Source: Desulfobacteraceae bacterium
Lineage (GTDB): Bacteria > Desulfobacterota > Desulfobacteria > Desulfobacterales > Desulfobacteraceae
Direction of reading: 5' to 3'
Length of the DNA stretch: 5,380 bases
Assembly (NCBI GenBank): GCA_022712835.1
Contig: JAFLJU010000147.1
Coordinates: 1 to 5,380 of the forward strand
Under the pieces are notes generated by a model. The model was not told where the DNA came from and ran no database searches. It saw only the letters and a program-made list of their open reading frames with translations. The position numbers and the translations under genes are program-made. Numbering within the stretch: position 1 is the first letter of the stretch; every line of letters starts with the position of its first letter. Shown here piece by piece: positions 1 to 5,380 of this stretch.

Positions 1-515
1 TCCATAAACAGTTTCCGATCTTCCGGAAAAAAAGACCGATCATAACGATGAAACTGCGCCAACGGAACCCGGGAGAGGGGAACAAATTCATGGCTGGCCG
101 GCAGACGACCTCCCCCTGTCCCCTGGTAACGGATATTTCCATGGGCAAGTTTAAATCCGGATTTTTTATAATTGGACTGCTGGTCCATAACTCCGTCAAG
201 CCCTACATTTCGACCCTCAAGGGTTTTCATGCCATGACGCCAGAGATTCAGTCCATACCCCTTGCCCCGAAATTCCGGCCGAACAATATAAAACCCCAGA
301 AACCCAAAGGAGGTACCGTATTTAACAACAGAAATGCTGGCAATGGGTTCCCCCTTGAGCAATCCCACAAAAAAACCTGTGGGATCGGCTTTAAAAAAAC
401 AGTCTGCATCAAAAAGTCCCGGATTCCAGCCCTCTTTGGCTGCCCACTCAACCACCAAATTCAGTTCGCCACGGGTCATGTTCCGGATGGCATATTCATT
501 ATTTATTTTTTCCAT
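1..515 (-). CDS. GNAT N-acetyltransferase with YitH-like C-terminal domain (partial, 3' end outside window)
   Basis: Reading the minus strand from the ATG at 515-513 gives 171 uninterrupted codons to the left edge, so the C terminus is missing. Residues about 8-132 form a GNAT acetyl-CoA-dependent acetyltransferase domain. The acetyl-CoA pyrophosphate loop R-x-x-G-x-G lies at 83-88 (RGKGYG), after the strand FGFLGFYIV (70-78), and is followed by GRNVGLDGV (101-109) and NYKKSGFKLA (115-124). After about residue 140 a second domain begins. Its YDRSFFPEDR (158-167) matches my memory of the YitH/HsdRM-like second domain found in GNAT proteins of roughly 280 residues. The substrate is unknown. An in-frame TAA lies a few codons upstream and no other ATG intervenes, which fixes the start; the ribosome site (GGA about 10 bases upstream) is weak. 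Composition is about 48% G+C, unlike the AT-rich DNA just upstream. The gene diverges from the rest of the window. Family call is firm; function is open. Confidence 0.9.
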   Translation of the reverse strand, partial: MEKINNEYAIRNMTRGELNLVVEWAAKEGWNPGLFDADCFFKADPTGFFVGLLKGEPIASISVVKYGTSFGFLGFYIVRPEFRGKGYGLNLWRHGMKTLEGRNVGLDGVMDQQSNYKKSGFKLAHGNIRYQGTGGGRLPASHEFVPLSRVPLAQFHRYDRSFFPEDRKLFM

Positions 516-550
516 GGAGATTATCCAGGTTTAATGATTAACAAAACTCT

Positions 551-579
551 AAATTAAGATTTCACCCGAAAATAGTCAA
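551..579 (-). promoter_or_regulatory. Candidate sigma70-type promoter of the leftward GNAT gene
   Basis: On the minus strand TTGACT (579-574, 5 of 6 to the -35 consensus) is followed after 17 bases by TAATTT (556-551, a weak -10). A start of transcription near 544 would leave a leader of about 30 bases before the ATG at 515, which is a sensible distance. The weak -10 keeps this a candidate only. Confidence 0.4.
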
Positions 580-1121
580 CACCTGGAGGAAAAAAGCAGC
601 CATTCTCGATGGGCGAATATGAACATGCCTGAAAAAGCATTCTGAATAAAATTTATACCTATTTTTCGAAAACAAAACAATCAGCATTTTAACCGATCTG
701 TTTTTGTCTTCAACGGCTGTGCCTTTTACCCCGCTGATGCCTGGAAACCTTTGTTCATCACAGGCACTCGCATAAAAAACCCACCATATGATTGATACAT
801 ATTTTATAAGTTTATCAATGTAATAAGTTTCCAAAGCCATGTTTTTAGGTGTGAATCTCTTTTTCCAAATAAGTTTACTTTTGAATTTTGGGATTAAAAA
901 ATTCGGGGTACTACATATGGTGGTTGGAAAACTTTGGATAGAATCCGGATTAACAGGGATAATCCTCATTTTATTTTGAAGATTCAAAAGGCGGGGCTGT
1001 AACAAGAAAATCTCACGCACGTTGGATTTTAAAATTTTTTCAAAATTATGTTCAAAGTTTATCACTACCCACTAAAGGATTGACTTGAAATAAATATTCC
1101 TTGAATACACTTGTGCATTGG

Positions 1122-1171
1122 TTTAAATAAAACTTTGCATAGACTCTTATAAACAAAGATGCATATTTAAA
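1122..1171. repeat. AT-rich nested inverted repeat
   Basis: TTTAAATA (1122-1129) is matched by its reverse complement TATTTAAA (1164-1171). Inside it CTTTG (1133-1137) pairs with CAAAG (1154-1158). Competing pairings also exist: TGCAT 1136-1140 with ATGCA 1159-1163, and AGACT 1141-1145 with AGTCT 1171-1175. There is no GC-rich stem or T-tract, so it is not a standard terminator. It lies about 75-125 bases upstream of the micro-ORF at 1247 and could be a regulator-binding dyad, or chance in AT-rich DNA. Confidence 0.3.
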
Positions 1172-1246
1172 GTCTGTATCGGAATTACTCGGCCATAGAA
1201 GTATTTCCACGACTGAGATTTATGTAGCGGGCCGTAAGGAGAATAA

Positions 1247-1291
1247 ATGCAAGGTAATCAAATTAATGTCGTTGTGATAAATAGTAATTGA
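1247..1291 (+). CDS. Possible 14-residue leader peptide / micro-ORF upstream of the membrane protein gene
   Basis: An ATG at 1247 is preceded by AAGGAG with ideal spacing, the best ribosome site in this part of the window. It opens a frame encoding MQGNQINVVVINSN, closed by adjacent TGA and TAA codons at 1289-1294. The frame differs from that of the gene starting at 1366, 74 bases downstream. It may be a leader peptide, a translated small protein, or the surviving 5' end of a broken gene. No slippery sequence suggests programmed frameshifting into the next frame. The ribosome site is seen directly; translation is inferred. Confidence 0.3.
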   Translation: MQGNQINVVVINSN

Positions 1292-1309
1292 TAATTCAAC
1301 ACTCGTATA

Positions 1310-1338
1310 GTAACAGGCAAGTATCGTTATTCTATTAT
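1310..1338 (+). promoter_or_regulatory. Weak candidate promoter for the gene at 1366
   Basis: GTAACA (1310-1315, 4 of 6 to the -35 consensus) is separated by 17 bases from TATTAT (1333-1338, 5 of 6 to the -10). Transcription from about 1345 would give a short leader that still includes the ribosome site at 1355-1359. In DNA this AT-rich such matches are common, so support is weak. An upstream promoter covering the micro-ORF is an alternative. Confidence 0.22.
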
Positions 1339-1365
1339 CACACACATAACACACAAGGATTTAAT

Positions 1366-2322
1366 ATGAGACTCAGTGAAATTCAAATGCATATAGAAAA
1401 AATTAGTATGGAAGGAATTTATTTAAAACTTGAAAATCATGGCTCAAATTCTACAATTAGTAATATTATCAAATTCAAAGAATTTTTAAAATCTGTCCAA
1501 ATTTTTCCTTTTTATGCCGCAGAAGTTACTGAGCTATATGAATCAGATCTATACTCAACGGGTAACGATTCCATTACAGTCAATTACCAGATCGCTGCAA
1601 GTATTAAAAACTATGCGAACTATCTCATAACGGGAATGATCGCTTTAAGAAAAGTATTAGATGCAATGAATATGAAAAGTGATTCTGATGAAAAATCCAT
1701 ATTCATAAAGTTACCCAGCTCAAATGATTTAAAAGAATTAATATCAACTCTTTCCGCCTTTGAACAATCAATAAATCAAGTCATCATTAATGATACCATT
1801 AATGGCTACCTTCAAATAGAAAGGTGGGAGTCCGGGTCTTTTTGGGTCAAACTTGTACTTGGAAGTCAAGCTGCTGTTTTTCTAATTGGAAGTATCTCTT
1901 GGTCTGCTGCTGTGATAAATAAAAAATACCAAGAGGGAAGAATATTAGAACAACAGGTTAGAGCACTCAACATAAAGAGTGAAAGCCTCGAGGATCTATT
2001 GAATACGCAAAAAAAAGCTACTGATTTGCTCATTAAAAATGAAGTAGAAGCAATACAGATAAAACACTTCCAAAAAGGGAAAGTCAATGGCGAGAGCAGT
2101 GGCAGTAGCAGTGAGAAAGAGGGAATGTTGGATCCTGAACAATTTGAACGTCTAAAAATGGCTACAAAAACATTCGCAGAATTAATTCAAAAAGGGTCGG
2201 AAATTCACCCTGCTTTAACGGCTCCAGAAAAAGTGGATAATCTTTTTCCAGATTTTAACCAATTAGATTCAGTAACTTCTAGAATCAAACAGATTTCAGA
2301 AACTACAGTAAAAGGCAGTTAA
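1366..2322 (+). CDS. Uncharacterised protein with one membrane segment and a coiled coil
   Basis: The product is 318 residues from the ATG at 1366, chosen because AAGGA (1355-1359) sits 6 bases before it. The frame stays open back to a TTG at 1288, but those 26 codons lack a ribosome site and read like leader DNA. Residues 1-155 are mainly helical and soluble-looking, without a signal peptide. A conspicuous block WESGSFWVKLVLGSQAAV (154-171) runs into one hydrophobic segment (about 160-184, ending before KKY). Residues 186-240 are charged and probably coiled coil; a Gly/Ser linker (242-249) precedes a helical C-terminal part (255-318). The GS-W-hydrophobic pattern resembles membrane segments of poorly characterised bacterial proteins, some of which I recall in accessory or defence-type loci; I cannot name a family. 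No catalytic motif is visible. The gene is much more AT-rich than the metabolic genes in the window, which suggests horizontal acquisition. Being a gene is secure; function is unknown. Confidence 0.85.
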   Translation: MRLSEIQMHIEKISMEGIYLKLENHGSNSTISNIIKFKEFLKSVQIFPFYAAEVTELYESDLYSTGNDSITVNYQIAASIKNYANYLITGMIALRKVLDAMNMKSDSDEKSIFIKLPSSNDLKELISTLSAFEQSINQVIINDTINGYLQIERWESGSFWVKLVLGSQAAVFLIGSISWSAAVINKKYQEGRILEQQVRALNIKSESLEDLLNTQKKATDLLIKNEVEAIQIKHFQKGKVNGESSGSSSEKEGMLDPEQFERLKMATKTFAELIQKGSEIHPALTAPEKVDNLFPDFNQLDSVTSRIKQISETTVKGS

Positions 2323-2935
2323 GCTGTAAGAATCAACATAGTTTTCTGTTTAAGACCCTATGGACTGCGGCTACGATTTTTCGTTCCCAAGGTTAAATTT
2401 AGAGGCCCGGACTATATTAAGAAGGCCTGGTTTTTCTGAATCGAAACCTGACACAAAATCTTGTGGTTGGAGAAAATTATATTTGGCTTACCGAAAATCC
2501 ACTTATTACATTCAGAGCATTCTTTTTGCGGTTTCATTCAAACAACAGTTATTAAATATAGAAACCTGATTTTCGGATCATCGATTTCGATTAGAATAAA
2601 AATTTAAATTTTCTGATATTACCTGCCAGAATTCCTGGGGTTGTTTGCCGCGTTACACCGAATCAGACTTTTTCTGAACACCAGGCTATAAATATAGTAA
2701 ATGGACAATGATCGGATGCCCTTTTGATTAATTTCTACGCCAATAAAAATCATATAAGGGTTTGTCACTTTGGGGTATCCAAGGTTACGAGGCAGGTCAA
2801 TGGGTAAAATTGTAACCAAAACTTTTTTTACTTGCCTCCATCCTCCCTGCGGTCCTGGGAAAAAACGCTTATGGACATTGAAAAGGATCTCAGGTAATAA
2901 TTTCAAAAGCGAAAAAAAATCAAAAAGGATAGATC
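2323..2935. other. Intergenic stretch, no supported gene
   Basis: Short open frames occur here: 69 codons plus at 2360, and 95 codons minus from a TTG at 2906. They lack ribosome sites and recognisable domains, so I treat them as chance. No terminator with a clean stem and T-run follows the stop at 2322; the best pairing, AGGCC (2402-2406) with GGCCT (2424-2428), has a long loop. Small inverted pairs GGTTAC/GTAACC (2783-2788, 2812-2817) and GAGGCA/TGCCTC (2789-2794, 2833-2838) overlap each other near the right end. The 10-base TTTTTCTGAA occurs twice (2431-2440, 2669-2678). The stretch may contain decayed coding DNA, but I cannot identify any. Confidence 0.5.
2872..2901 (+). promoter_or_regulatory. 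Candidate sigma70-type promoter of the acetyltransferase-dehydrogenase gene
   Basis: TGGACA (2872-2877, 5 of 6 to the -35) is followed after 18 bases by AATAAT (2896-2901, 5 of 6 to the -10). A start near 2908 would leave a leader of about 28 bases containing the ribosome site AAAGGA (2924-2929), 6 bases before the ATG at 2936. Both position and match are good for a prediction by eye. Confidence 0.45.
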
Positions 2936-4459
2936 ATGCTCATCAGAACCGCATCCCGGAAAGATGCCCCCCTATTGGCAGACATAATCTGTCTTGCAAA
3001 CAAGAACATTGCCCGGCAATTTGGTCTGACCCGGGACAATTCACCCAAGCACCCCTCTTTTTGTACCCCGGACTGGATTCTATCGGATTTTAAGAGGGGG
3101 GAGCAGTATTTTTTATATGAAACCGCTGGCAAGGCCCTCGGGTGTGTGGCCTATGAACCTTCTGAAAAAAGCCTGGCCTTTCTTAACCGGCTGGCAGTGT
3201 TACCGGATTTCCAGGGCAGGGGTATCGGAACAAAACTTTTGACCCACATTTTTGACCATGCCCGAAACATGGGTAAAACAGTCATCAGCATCGGCATCAT
3301 TGCCGCAAATGACCGTTTAAAAAACGGGTATGAGGCTATGGGGTTTACCCCCCTTGAGATAAAAAAATTTAAACACCTGCCCTTTGATGTTCTGTTCATG
3401 GAGTATCGCCTGTTGGATGCCATCAGAACATCAAAGGGCAGGTTTCGACCACAGAAAAGGAGAGGTTTCATGAACACCCCCAAACGCGTATTGGTATCCC
3501 GGCAATTTCCAGAGATCGGCATAAAATTACTGGCCCAGGCCGGGTTTGAATTGACCCTCTGGTCAAAAAACAGGCCCATGTCTCCGGCAGAGCTTGAGCG
3601 TTTATCAATGGACCACCAGGCCTTGCTGTGCACCCTGAGTGATAGGATCACCCAAGCATTCCTTGAGCGATGCCATCACCTTGAGATCATTTCCCAATTT
3701 GCCGTGGGGTATGACAATATTGATGTAAAAACAGCCACCCGTCTTAAGATTCCCATCGGGTTTACACCGGATGTGATGAGTGAGGCAACCGCAGACATTG
3801 CCTTTGGCCTCATGATTGCCACGGCTAGGAAGATGTTTTTTCTCCACAAGACCATTCTGAAAGGGGAATGGGACTATTTTAAACCCCGGGCAAACCTTGG
3901 CATGGCGCTCAGGGGGAAAACCCTGGGAATTTTCGGCCTTGGACGGATTGGGATAAAAATGGCGACGCTTTGCAAAAATGCCTATGGCATGGACATCATT
4001 TACCATAACCGGCAACCAGATCCATCAGTCCCAAAAAATCTCAACGCCTCCTTTGTCGATTTTGAAACCCTTTTGACCAAAAGTGACGTTTTGTCAGTCC
4101 ATTCTGTGCTGAGCCCTGAAACCCGGGGACGGTTTAACCGGGACGCATTTAAACAAATGAAACCCACTGCTATTTTTATCAATACGGCCCGGGGTGCCAT
4201 TCACAATGAACCCGATTTAATCCAGGCCCTTTCTTCAAAACAAATCTGGGGAACAGGTCTTGATGTGACCGATCCCGAGCCCATGGCAAAGAGCAACCCC
4301 CTTTTGTCCATGGAAACCGCCTGTGTACTTCCCCATGTGGGATCCGGCACCATGGAGGCCAGAGATGATATGTCCCGGCTGGCAGCAGAAAACATCATTG
4401 AATTTTATAAAACAGGGAGTCTGCCCCATGTGGTAAACCCCGACGCATTAGCAAAATAG
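2936..4459 (+). CDS. GNAT acetyltransferase fused in frame to a D-2-hydroxyacid dehydrogenase
   Basis: One frame of 507 codons encodes two complete enzymes. Residues 1-159 are a GNAT acetyltransferase: acetyl-CoA loop QGRGIG at 93-98, conserved-looking SPKHPSFCTPDWILSDF (36-52) and HLPFDV (147-152), ending at MEYRL (155-159), where I would expect such a protein to stop. Residues 160-178 are a basic linker. Residues 179-507 (329, a normal family length) are an NAD(P)-dependent D-2-hydroxyacid dehydrogenase: substrate loop FAVGYDNID (255-263), dinucleotide motif GLGRIG (334-339), and the catalytic set Arg419 (NTARG), Glu448 (DPEP) and His467 (LPHVGS), all present. Arg359 after YHN, where NAD-preferring members carry an acidic residue, hints at NADP(H). 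It most resembles glyoxylate/hydroxypyruvate or 2-ketogluconate reductases; the substrate is unproven. The linker is encoded by a hairpin arm and a Shine-Dalgarno sequence, so the fusion may be recent. I know no precedent for this pairing. Confidence 0.88.
   Translation: MLIRTASRKDAPLLADIICLANKNIARQFGLTRDNSPKHPSFCTPDWILSDFKRGEQYFLYETAGKALGCVAYEPSEKSLAFLNRLAVLPDFQGRGIGTKLLTHIFDHARNMGKTVISIGIIAANDRLKNGYEAMGFTPLEIKKFKHLPFDVLFMEYRLLDAIRTSKGRFRPQKRRGFMNTPKRVLVSRQFPEIGIKLLAQAGFELTLWSKNRPMSPAELERLSMDHQALLCTLSDRITQAFLERCHHLEIISQFAVGYDNIDVKTATRLKIPIGFTPDVMSEATADIAFGLMIATARKMFFLHKTILKGEWDYFKPRANLGMALRGKTLGIFGLGRIGIKMATLCKNAYGMDIIYHNRQPDPSVPKNLNASFVDFETLLTKSDVLSVHSVLSPETRGRFNRDAFKQMKPTAIFINTARGAIHNEPDLIQALSSKQIWGTGLDVTDPEPMAKSNPLLSMETACVLPHVGSGTMEARDDMSRLAAENIIEFYKTGSLPHVVNPDALAK
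3375..3443. repeat. Perfect 20-bp inverted repeat at the acetyltransferase/dehydrogenase junction
   Basis: The arm at 3375-3394 (begins ACCTGCCC, ends GTTCTG) is the exact reverse complement of 3424-3443, with 29 bases between. Skipping a 3-base bulge, ATGG (3398-3401) also pairs with CCAT (3420-3423), leaving an 18-base loop. The left arm encodes LPFDVL, which belongs to the conserved end of the acetyltransferase. The right arm encodes non-conserved linker (SKGR). In mRNA this would form a very stable hairpin 13 bases upstream of the internal ribosome site. Read on the minus strand the stem is followed by GTTTAAATTTTTTT, terminator-like, but no minus-strand gene reads into it. Confidence 0.92.
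3457..3472 (+). promoter_or_regulatory. Internal ribosome binding site and ATG of the dehydrogenase
   Basis: AAGGAGAGG (3457-3465) precedes the ATG at 3470 with about 7 bases between AAGGAG and the start. The product from here (MNTPKRVLVS...) has the expected N terminus and length (329 residues) of a stand-alone D-2-hydroxyacid dehydrogenase. In the longer frame the same bases are translated as the basic run KRRG. A free dehydrogenase is therefore likely made even though no stop codon separates the two domains. Confidence 0.7.
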
Positions 4460-4606
4460 GACCATGACTTCTCCTGACCTCGTATCTGCGGTATCACACC
4501 CCGAGAATATATTAAAAATCCTGTATTGGGATAAGAGTGGGTTTTGTCTTTGGCGAAAGCCCTATCAATTTTGAATATGTTACTTGCGCTGGGCCTGACT
4601 ATTTAA
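4460..4606. other. Intergenic stretch after the dehydrogenase, no terminator found
   Basis: No strong terminator is seen. A short ATCC/GGAT pair (4518-4521, 4529-4532) is followed by mixed T-rich DNA, and CTTT-GGCG-AAAG (4548-4559) is a minimal hairpin. ATCAATT (4564-4570) and AATTGAT (4605-4611) form a 7-bp inverted pair whose right half overlaps the -35 element of the next promoter, a possible operator. None of these is strong alone. Confidence 0.3.
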
Positions 4607-4635
4607 TTGATTTCCGATACATACTTATCTATAGT
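4607..4635 (+). promoter_or_regulatory. Candidate sigma70-type promoter of the PAS gene
   Basis: TTGATT (4607-4612, 4 of 6 to the -35) and TATAGT (4630-4635, 5 of 6 to the -10) are separated by exactly 17 bases. Transcription would begin near 4642, about 75 bases before the preferred ATG at 4716. This is the cleanest promoter-like pair in the window and suggests the PAS gene is transcribed independently of the dehydrogenase. Confidence 0.5.
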
Positions 4636-4715
4636 GGGGGGTAAAGCGCGGTCAATATTCTCCTGTAATATTGCGAAAGAACTGTGATTTTACCAAAAAA
4701 AAATTGGATTTATCC

Positions 4716-5378
4716 ATGCCTAAAGAAATTAAAACATTTGTAACCCCAATGATTGAAACCCGGGAAAAAATAGACACCAAATTCAAGGCATTGATAGATG
4801 CATCTCCTGATCCCATCGTTATTTATGATAATGCAGGAAAAACCATTTACATGAACCCTTCTTTTGAAACGGTTTACGGATATGCATTGGAAGATGTTAT
4901 TGATAAAAAAATAAATTTTGTTCCTGAAGATGAGCTTGAAAAAACACTGGATGCATGGCAGCGGACTGTAAAGGGTGAAAAGATGTATCTTGAAACCCGC
5001 CGGTACACCAAGGCCGGTAAAATTTTAAACATCCAAATGAGTACTGCCATTATCAGGGACAAAAACCAAAATCACCTGGAGAGTATTGTTATTCACAGGG
5101 ACATAACGCCTATTAAACAAGCTGAACAGGAAAAAGAAAAATTAATTACTGAGTTACAAAGCGCTTTGGCAGAAATCAAGACATTAAAAGGGGTTGTCCC
5201 GATTTGTTCAAATTGTAAAAAAATCCGAGATGATGCGGGGTATTGGAATATTTTGGAATTGTATATTCAAAAACATTCCGACGCATCATTTACTCATAGT
5301 ATCTGCCCTAACTGTACCGATGAATTATATGGCAAAGAGGAGTGGTATATTAATATGAGTCAAAACAAAAAAGATTGA
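4716..5378 (+). CDS. PAS-domain sensory protein with C-terminal Cys4 (CxxC...CxxC) motif
   Basis: The product is 220 residues from the ATG at 4716, preferred because GGA lies 7 bases upstream; a TTG at 4671 would add 15 residues but has no ribosome site. Residues about 20-131 are one PAS domain with its C-terminal PAC part: ALIDASPDPIVIYD (25-38), YMNPSFETVYGY (45-56), and the closing IHRDITPIKQAE (126-137). Residues 132-158 are a charged probable coiled coil. The tail holds Cys164-x2-Cys167 and Cys197-x2-Cys200 around RDDAGYWNILELYIQKHSD, likely a small metal-binding (zinc ribbon-like) module; I recall very similar tails on many deltaproteobacterial PAS and receiver proteins. No signal peptide, membrane segment, histidine kinase, GGDEF or DNA-binding domain is present, so it is cytoplasmic and its output partner is unknown. 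PAS domains bind small ligands or cofactors or mediate dimerisation; no cofactor can be assigned here. The stop is two bases from the window end. Confidence 0.9.
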   Translation: MPKEIKTFVTPMIETREKIDTKFKALIDASPDPIVIYDNAGKTIYMNPSFETVYGYALEDVIDKKINFVPEDELEKTLDAWQRTVKGEKMYLETRRYTKAGKILNIQMSTAIIRDKNQNHLESIVIHRDITPIKQAEQEKEKLITELQSALAEIKTLKGVVPICSNCKKIRDDAGYWNILELYIQKHSDASFTHSICPNCTDELYGKEEWYINMSQNKKD

Positions 5379-5380
5379 AA

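Larger units (their letters stand above)
516..1246. other. AT-rich stretch without a convincing gene
   Basis: Apart from the candidate promoter at its left end, I see no supported gene here. The minus strand is open for 167 codons (1065 to 562) from a GTG. I do not call it: there is no clear ribosome site, the composition is dominated by I, K, F and S as expected from AT-rich DNA, and I can see no domain, motif, hydrophobic pattern or family resemblance. If it were a gene it would end just upstream of the leftward GNAT promoter. Small inverted repeats occur: a 10-bp perfect pair CCACCATATG (781-790) with CATATGGTGG (914-923), and an AT-rich foldable segment at 1122-1175. The region could be decayed or horizontally acquired DNA. 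Confidence 0.5.

Noticed and set aside
48..557. 169-codon plus-strand open frame
   Set aside because: It lies antisense to the leftward GNAT gene, whose translation has clear acetyl-CoA loop and YitH-like motifs; the plus-strand frame has none.
562..1065. 167-codon minus-strand open frame with GTG start
   Set aside because: No good ribosome site, no domain or pattern, and composition expected from AT-rich DNA. Kept only as a note in the intergenic entry.
1288..1365. 26-codon N-terminal extension of the membrane protein from a TTG
   Set aside because: No ribosome site at the TTG, and AAGGA is well placed before the ATG at 1366. The extension overlaps the end of the micro-ORF.
2360..2569. 69-codon plus-strand open frame downstream of the membrane protein gene
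   Set aside because: No ribosome site and no recognisable sequence pattern; low-complexity chance frame.
2619..2906. 95-codon minus-strand open frame from a TTG
   Set aside because: Rare start without a ribosome site and no family resemblance. A decayed fragment cannot be excluded.
2770..3093. 107-codon plus-strand frame overlapping the start of the fusion gene
   Set aside because: It overlaps the acetyltransferase in another frame, while the 2936 frame shows clear conserved motifs and a good ribosome site.
3361..3443. Intrinsic terminator on the minus strand (long stem followed by a T-rich tail)
   Set aside because: No minus-strand gene is upstream of it. The T-rich tail is the complement of the AAA/TTT codons of the acetyltransferase, so the resemblance is probably incidental.
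4541..4570. Small GAAA-loop hairpin after the dehydrogenase, considered as a riboswitch piece or terminator
   Set aside because: The stem is only 3-4 bp and I could not match any known riboswitch core or find a T-tract directly after it.
4671..4715. TTG-initiated 15-residue extension of the PAS protein
   Set aside because: No Shine-Dalgarno sequence precedes the TTG, and the ATG at 4716 has GGA at proper spacing and leaves a complete PAS domain.

Overview
The window looks like a chromosomal stretch from a deltaproteobacterium, probably a Desulfobacter-type sulfate reducer (Desulfobacterota). The best clue is the last gene: a PAS domain followed by a C-terminal block (LKGVVPICSNCKKIRDD, then a second CxxC) that I associate with signalling proteins of that group. 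This is recalled family knowledge, not a search result. Base composition is uneven. The metabolic genes sampled are about 48-52% G+C (29 of 60 at 301-360, 31 of 60 at 3901-3960), while the middle is very AT-rich (12 of 60 G+C at 1381-1440).

Layout. (1) Minus strand, 515 down to the left edge: the N-terminal 171 codons of a two-domain GNAT acetyltransferase that runs out of the window, with a plausible promoter at 551-579. (2) 516-1365: an AT-rich stretch with no convincing large gene. It holds a 14-codon micro-ORF with an excellent ribosome binding site at 1247-1291. (3) 1366-2322, plus strand: an uncharacterised 318-residue protein with one likely membrane segment and a coiled coil. (4) 2323-2935: about 600 bases without a convincing gene. 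(5) 2936-4459, plus strand: one continuous reading frame encoding a GNAT acetyltransferase joined to a complete D-2-hydroxyacid dehydrogenase. (6) 4716-5378, plus strand: a small PAS protein with a Cys4 tail, preceded by a good sigma70-like promoter.

The most notable signal is at the joint of the acetyltransferase-dehydrogenase frame. The last conserved codons of the acetyltransferase form one arm of a perfect 20-bp inverted repeat (3375-3394 / 3424-3443). The second arm, plus a translated Shine-Dalgarno sequence, makes up the inter-domain linker. The dehydrogenase keeps its own strong ribosome binding site and ATG (3470). The simplest reading is two formerly separate, coupled genes whose stop codon was lost, so that both a fusion and a free dehydrogenase may be made.

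I see no pathway linking all the genes. The AT-rich middle carrying the membrane/coiled-coil protein looks like accessory DNA set between housekeeping-like genes. No tRNA, rRNA, CRISPR array, transposase or recognisable mobile-element end was found.
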